Assembly (NCBI RefSeq): GCF_007565055.1
Contig: NC_044560.1
Location: forward strand, 50,429,030 to 50,493,029
Direction of reading: 5' to 3'
Source of the DNA: Rhinopithecus roxellana
Taxonomy: Eukaryota; Chordata; Mammalia; Primates; Cercopithecidae
Length of the DNA stretch: 64,000 nt
A model generated the notes under the pieces. The model was given only the letters and a program-made list of their open reading frames with translations. It ran no database searches and had not been told where the DNA came from. Below are positions 62,740 through 64,000 of this stretch, in pieces. The position numbers were made by a program, and so were the translations under genes. Every line of letters begins with the position of its first letter. Positions within the stretch are counted from its first letter, which is position 1.

Positions 62740-62905
62740 ATATGCCAGCTTGACAGTATTATTATTTCTATTTTTCCATGTGAGGAAATTGAGTCACAGA
62801 AAGGGTATGTTCTTGCCCAGGGTGATGTAGCGACTAGATGGTGGATTTGGAATTTGAACTTAGGCAATCTGATTTCAGAACTTTCTCTTAACTACTATGT
62901 TTAAG
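62740..62905 (-). mobile_element. MIR SINE, reverse orientation
   Basis: 'catgtgaggaaattgagtca', 'cttgcccagggtgatgtagc' and 'gaatttgaacttaggcaatc' match reverse MIR. Confidence 0.85.
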
Positions 62906-63240
62906 TACGTGATATTCAGGATTTTGTTCCCAGGCTTAACATCATGCCTGTCTGGTAAAAATCTGTTGTTCAGATAAAAGAAATTAAATGAATAAAGGAA
63001 CGAATGGAATAAAAAAGAGTAATGAGATCCCCATCACTGGAGTTATTCATGCAGAGGCCTGAGGGATATCACTGTGGTAGAGTACATTGTTGCATGGTAC
63101 AGAGAATTAGATTAGATGGTCTCTAAGTTTCCTACCAACTCTGTAATTTTTCCCTTTAAGCAAAAGGGAGACCAAAGGCTTTTTAGCAATAAAGAGACCC
63201 AGTCACACTTGTGCTTTGGGGAAATAACTCTGGCAGTGTC
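62906..63240. other. No gene; unassigned sequence
   Basis: Nothing recognised. Confidence 0.4.
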
Positions 63241-63400
63241 ATGTGCGGTGGATTAAAGCAGACTGCAAATGTTTGGCTGACAGGCTTACCACCGCAGTCT
63301 GTTGGTGACTATGGGATTGGGAAGGCGGACAGCAATTCTCCTCCATCATTACTAAGACAATTACTTTAATCCTTGGGCTATACTTTGAGAATTTCGGCCC
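63241..63400. promoter_or_regulatory. Candidate element with inverted RUNX-type sites
   Basis: TGCGGTGG (63244-63251) and its exact reverse complement CCACCGCA (63289-63296) lie 37 bp apart in a repeat-free block, followed by 'aagacaattactttaatcct'. TGCGGT fits the RUNX-type core YGYGGT. Function is inferred. Confidence 0.35.
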
Positions 63401-63464
63401 TTTAAACCTGGGTTACTTCTAAGCTCAGGAATAGAAATGAGGCCATACAGTAATTAGGGGCACA

Positions 63465-63650
63465 TCACAGCATGTTGGAAAGAAACTTGGAATCAAAAGA
63501 AGTATTTTGGATCCTGCTTCTATTAGGGGTCTTAGTTTTCTCATCTGGAAAATGGGACTAGGAAGACCTGCTCAGCCTATTTCCAGCCTATTCATGCTGA
63601 TGGAATGACATGAAGGATGTTAGAGTGTTTTCCAGATATAAAGCGCAGGG
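63465..63650 (+). mobile_element. MIR SINE
   Basis: 'gaaacttggaatcaaaagaa', 'gggtcttagttttctcatct' and 'ggaaaatgggactaggaaga' match forward MIR. Confidence 0.72.
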
Positions 63651-64000
63651 TGTCTGCATTCAGTGGTAGAAGTTGTCGGTTCAGCTCCCTCCCCTCCCAC
63701 TCCCTTTCCCAGATCCTTCAAGAAAGGGGTGGGTGGGATGCTTGAAAGGCAGAAGAAAGGGCCACATTAGGATGAAGGAGCCATTCCCTAGAACCATAAA
63801 GTCTGTCTTAGGACCTTAACAGGCTATAAAAGTGTTATCTGAAGGCTGGAAGTGATTTATGGAAAAATAAAAACTCCCCCTCCACTGCAGAAAGCATCCT
63901 TAAAGATCTTATATATGATTTCATAAAGCTGCATGGCATCTTTTCAGTTCCTTCACGGGGCTGGGTGGACCCAGAGCCCAGCATGCTGATGAAGTGGAAG
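63651..64000. other. No gene; repeat-poor sequence to the window edge
   Basis: 'gtgatttatggaaaaataaa' and 'tatatgatttcataaagctg' (63850-63930) are unique-looking AT-rich words. No repeat or coding signal was recognised. Confidence 0.4.

Overview
This 64 kb window is non-coding primate DNA, most likely intergenic or deep intronic. Many Alu copies show it is a primate. The three youngest Alus (44779-45093, 48591-48724, 48844-49164) carry variants I associate with the AluY lineages of Old World monkeys: the 5' end reads 'ggcttgagccaccgcgccc' where the ape AluY has 'ggcgtgagcc', and the second monomer reads 'gatccggccactgcac' where ape AluY has 'gatcgcgccactgc'. I therefore read it as a cercopithecid genome (macaque or baboon type). 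This rests on remembered subfamily consensus sequences, not on a search.

I find no gene, exon, tRNA, rRNA, snRNA or processed pseudogene that I can support. The open frames are short, often open on both strands, and mostly run through SINE, LINE or LTR sequence. The longest (304 codons at 10014-10928) starts in an L2 fragment and continues through CA/TG-rich sequence that lacks stops on either strand.

Recognisable content is mostly old repeat. About forty MIR pieces and about thirty L2 pieces are spread evenly. The L2 pieces include several from the reverse-transcriptase region (37850-38730, 38865-39636, 43860-44165, 45940-47070, 47900-48335). Three L1M regions lie at 6040-6778, 20880-23510 and 44330-45745. 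MaLR LTRs lie at 2672-3083, 14115-15045, 39637-40121, 43261-43676 and 58804-59181. DNA transposons include a MADE1 palindrome (525-619), MER5A-like copies (17344-17502, 36215-36405), hAT-like copies (15963-16166, 57075-57690) and a MER2 (59988-60334). Alus of J, S and Y age are inserted into these, often with clear target-site duplications, giving several datable nested stacks. No full-length or young L1 is present.

The repeat-poor stretches are the most likely functional sequence. Segments at 4855-5045, 19700-20240, 31725-31860, 52795-53090, 60400-60550 and 63241-63400 look like conserved non-coding elements by texture: AT-rich, clustered TAATTA, TGTAATTA or CCAAT motifs, and no repeat signature. 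Conservation cannot be measured from one sequence, so these are candidates only. I did not find a previously undescribed biological system. The best leads are those motif clusters, the MADE1 hairpin, the monkey-specific Alu insertions and a 117-bp near-identical sequence pair (54132-54248 and 56504-56620).
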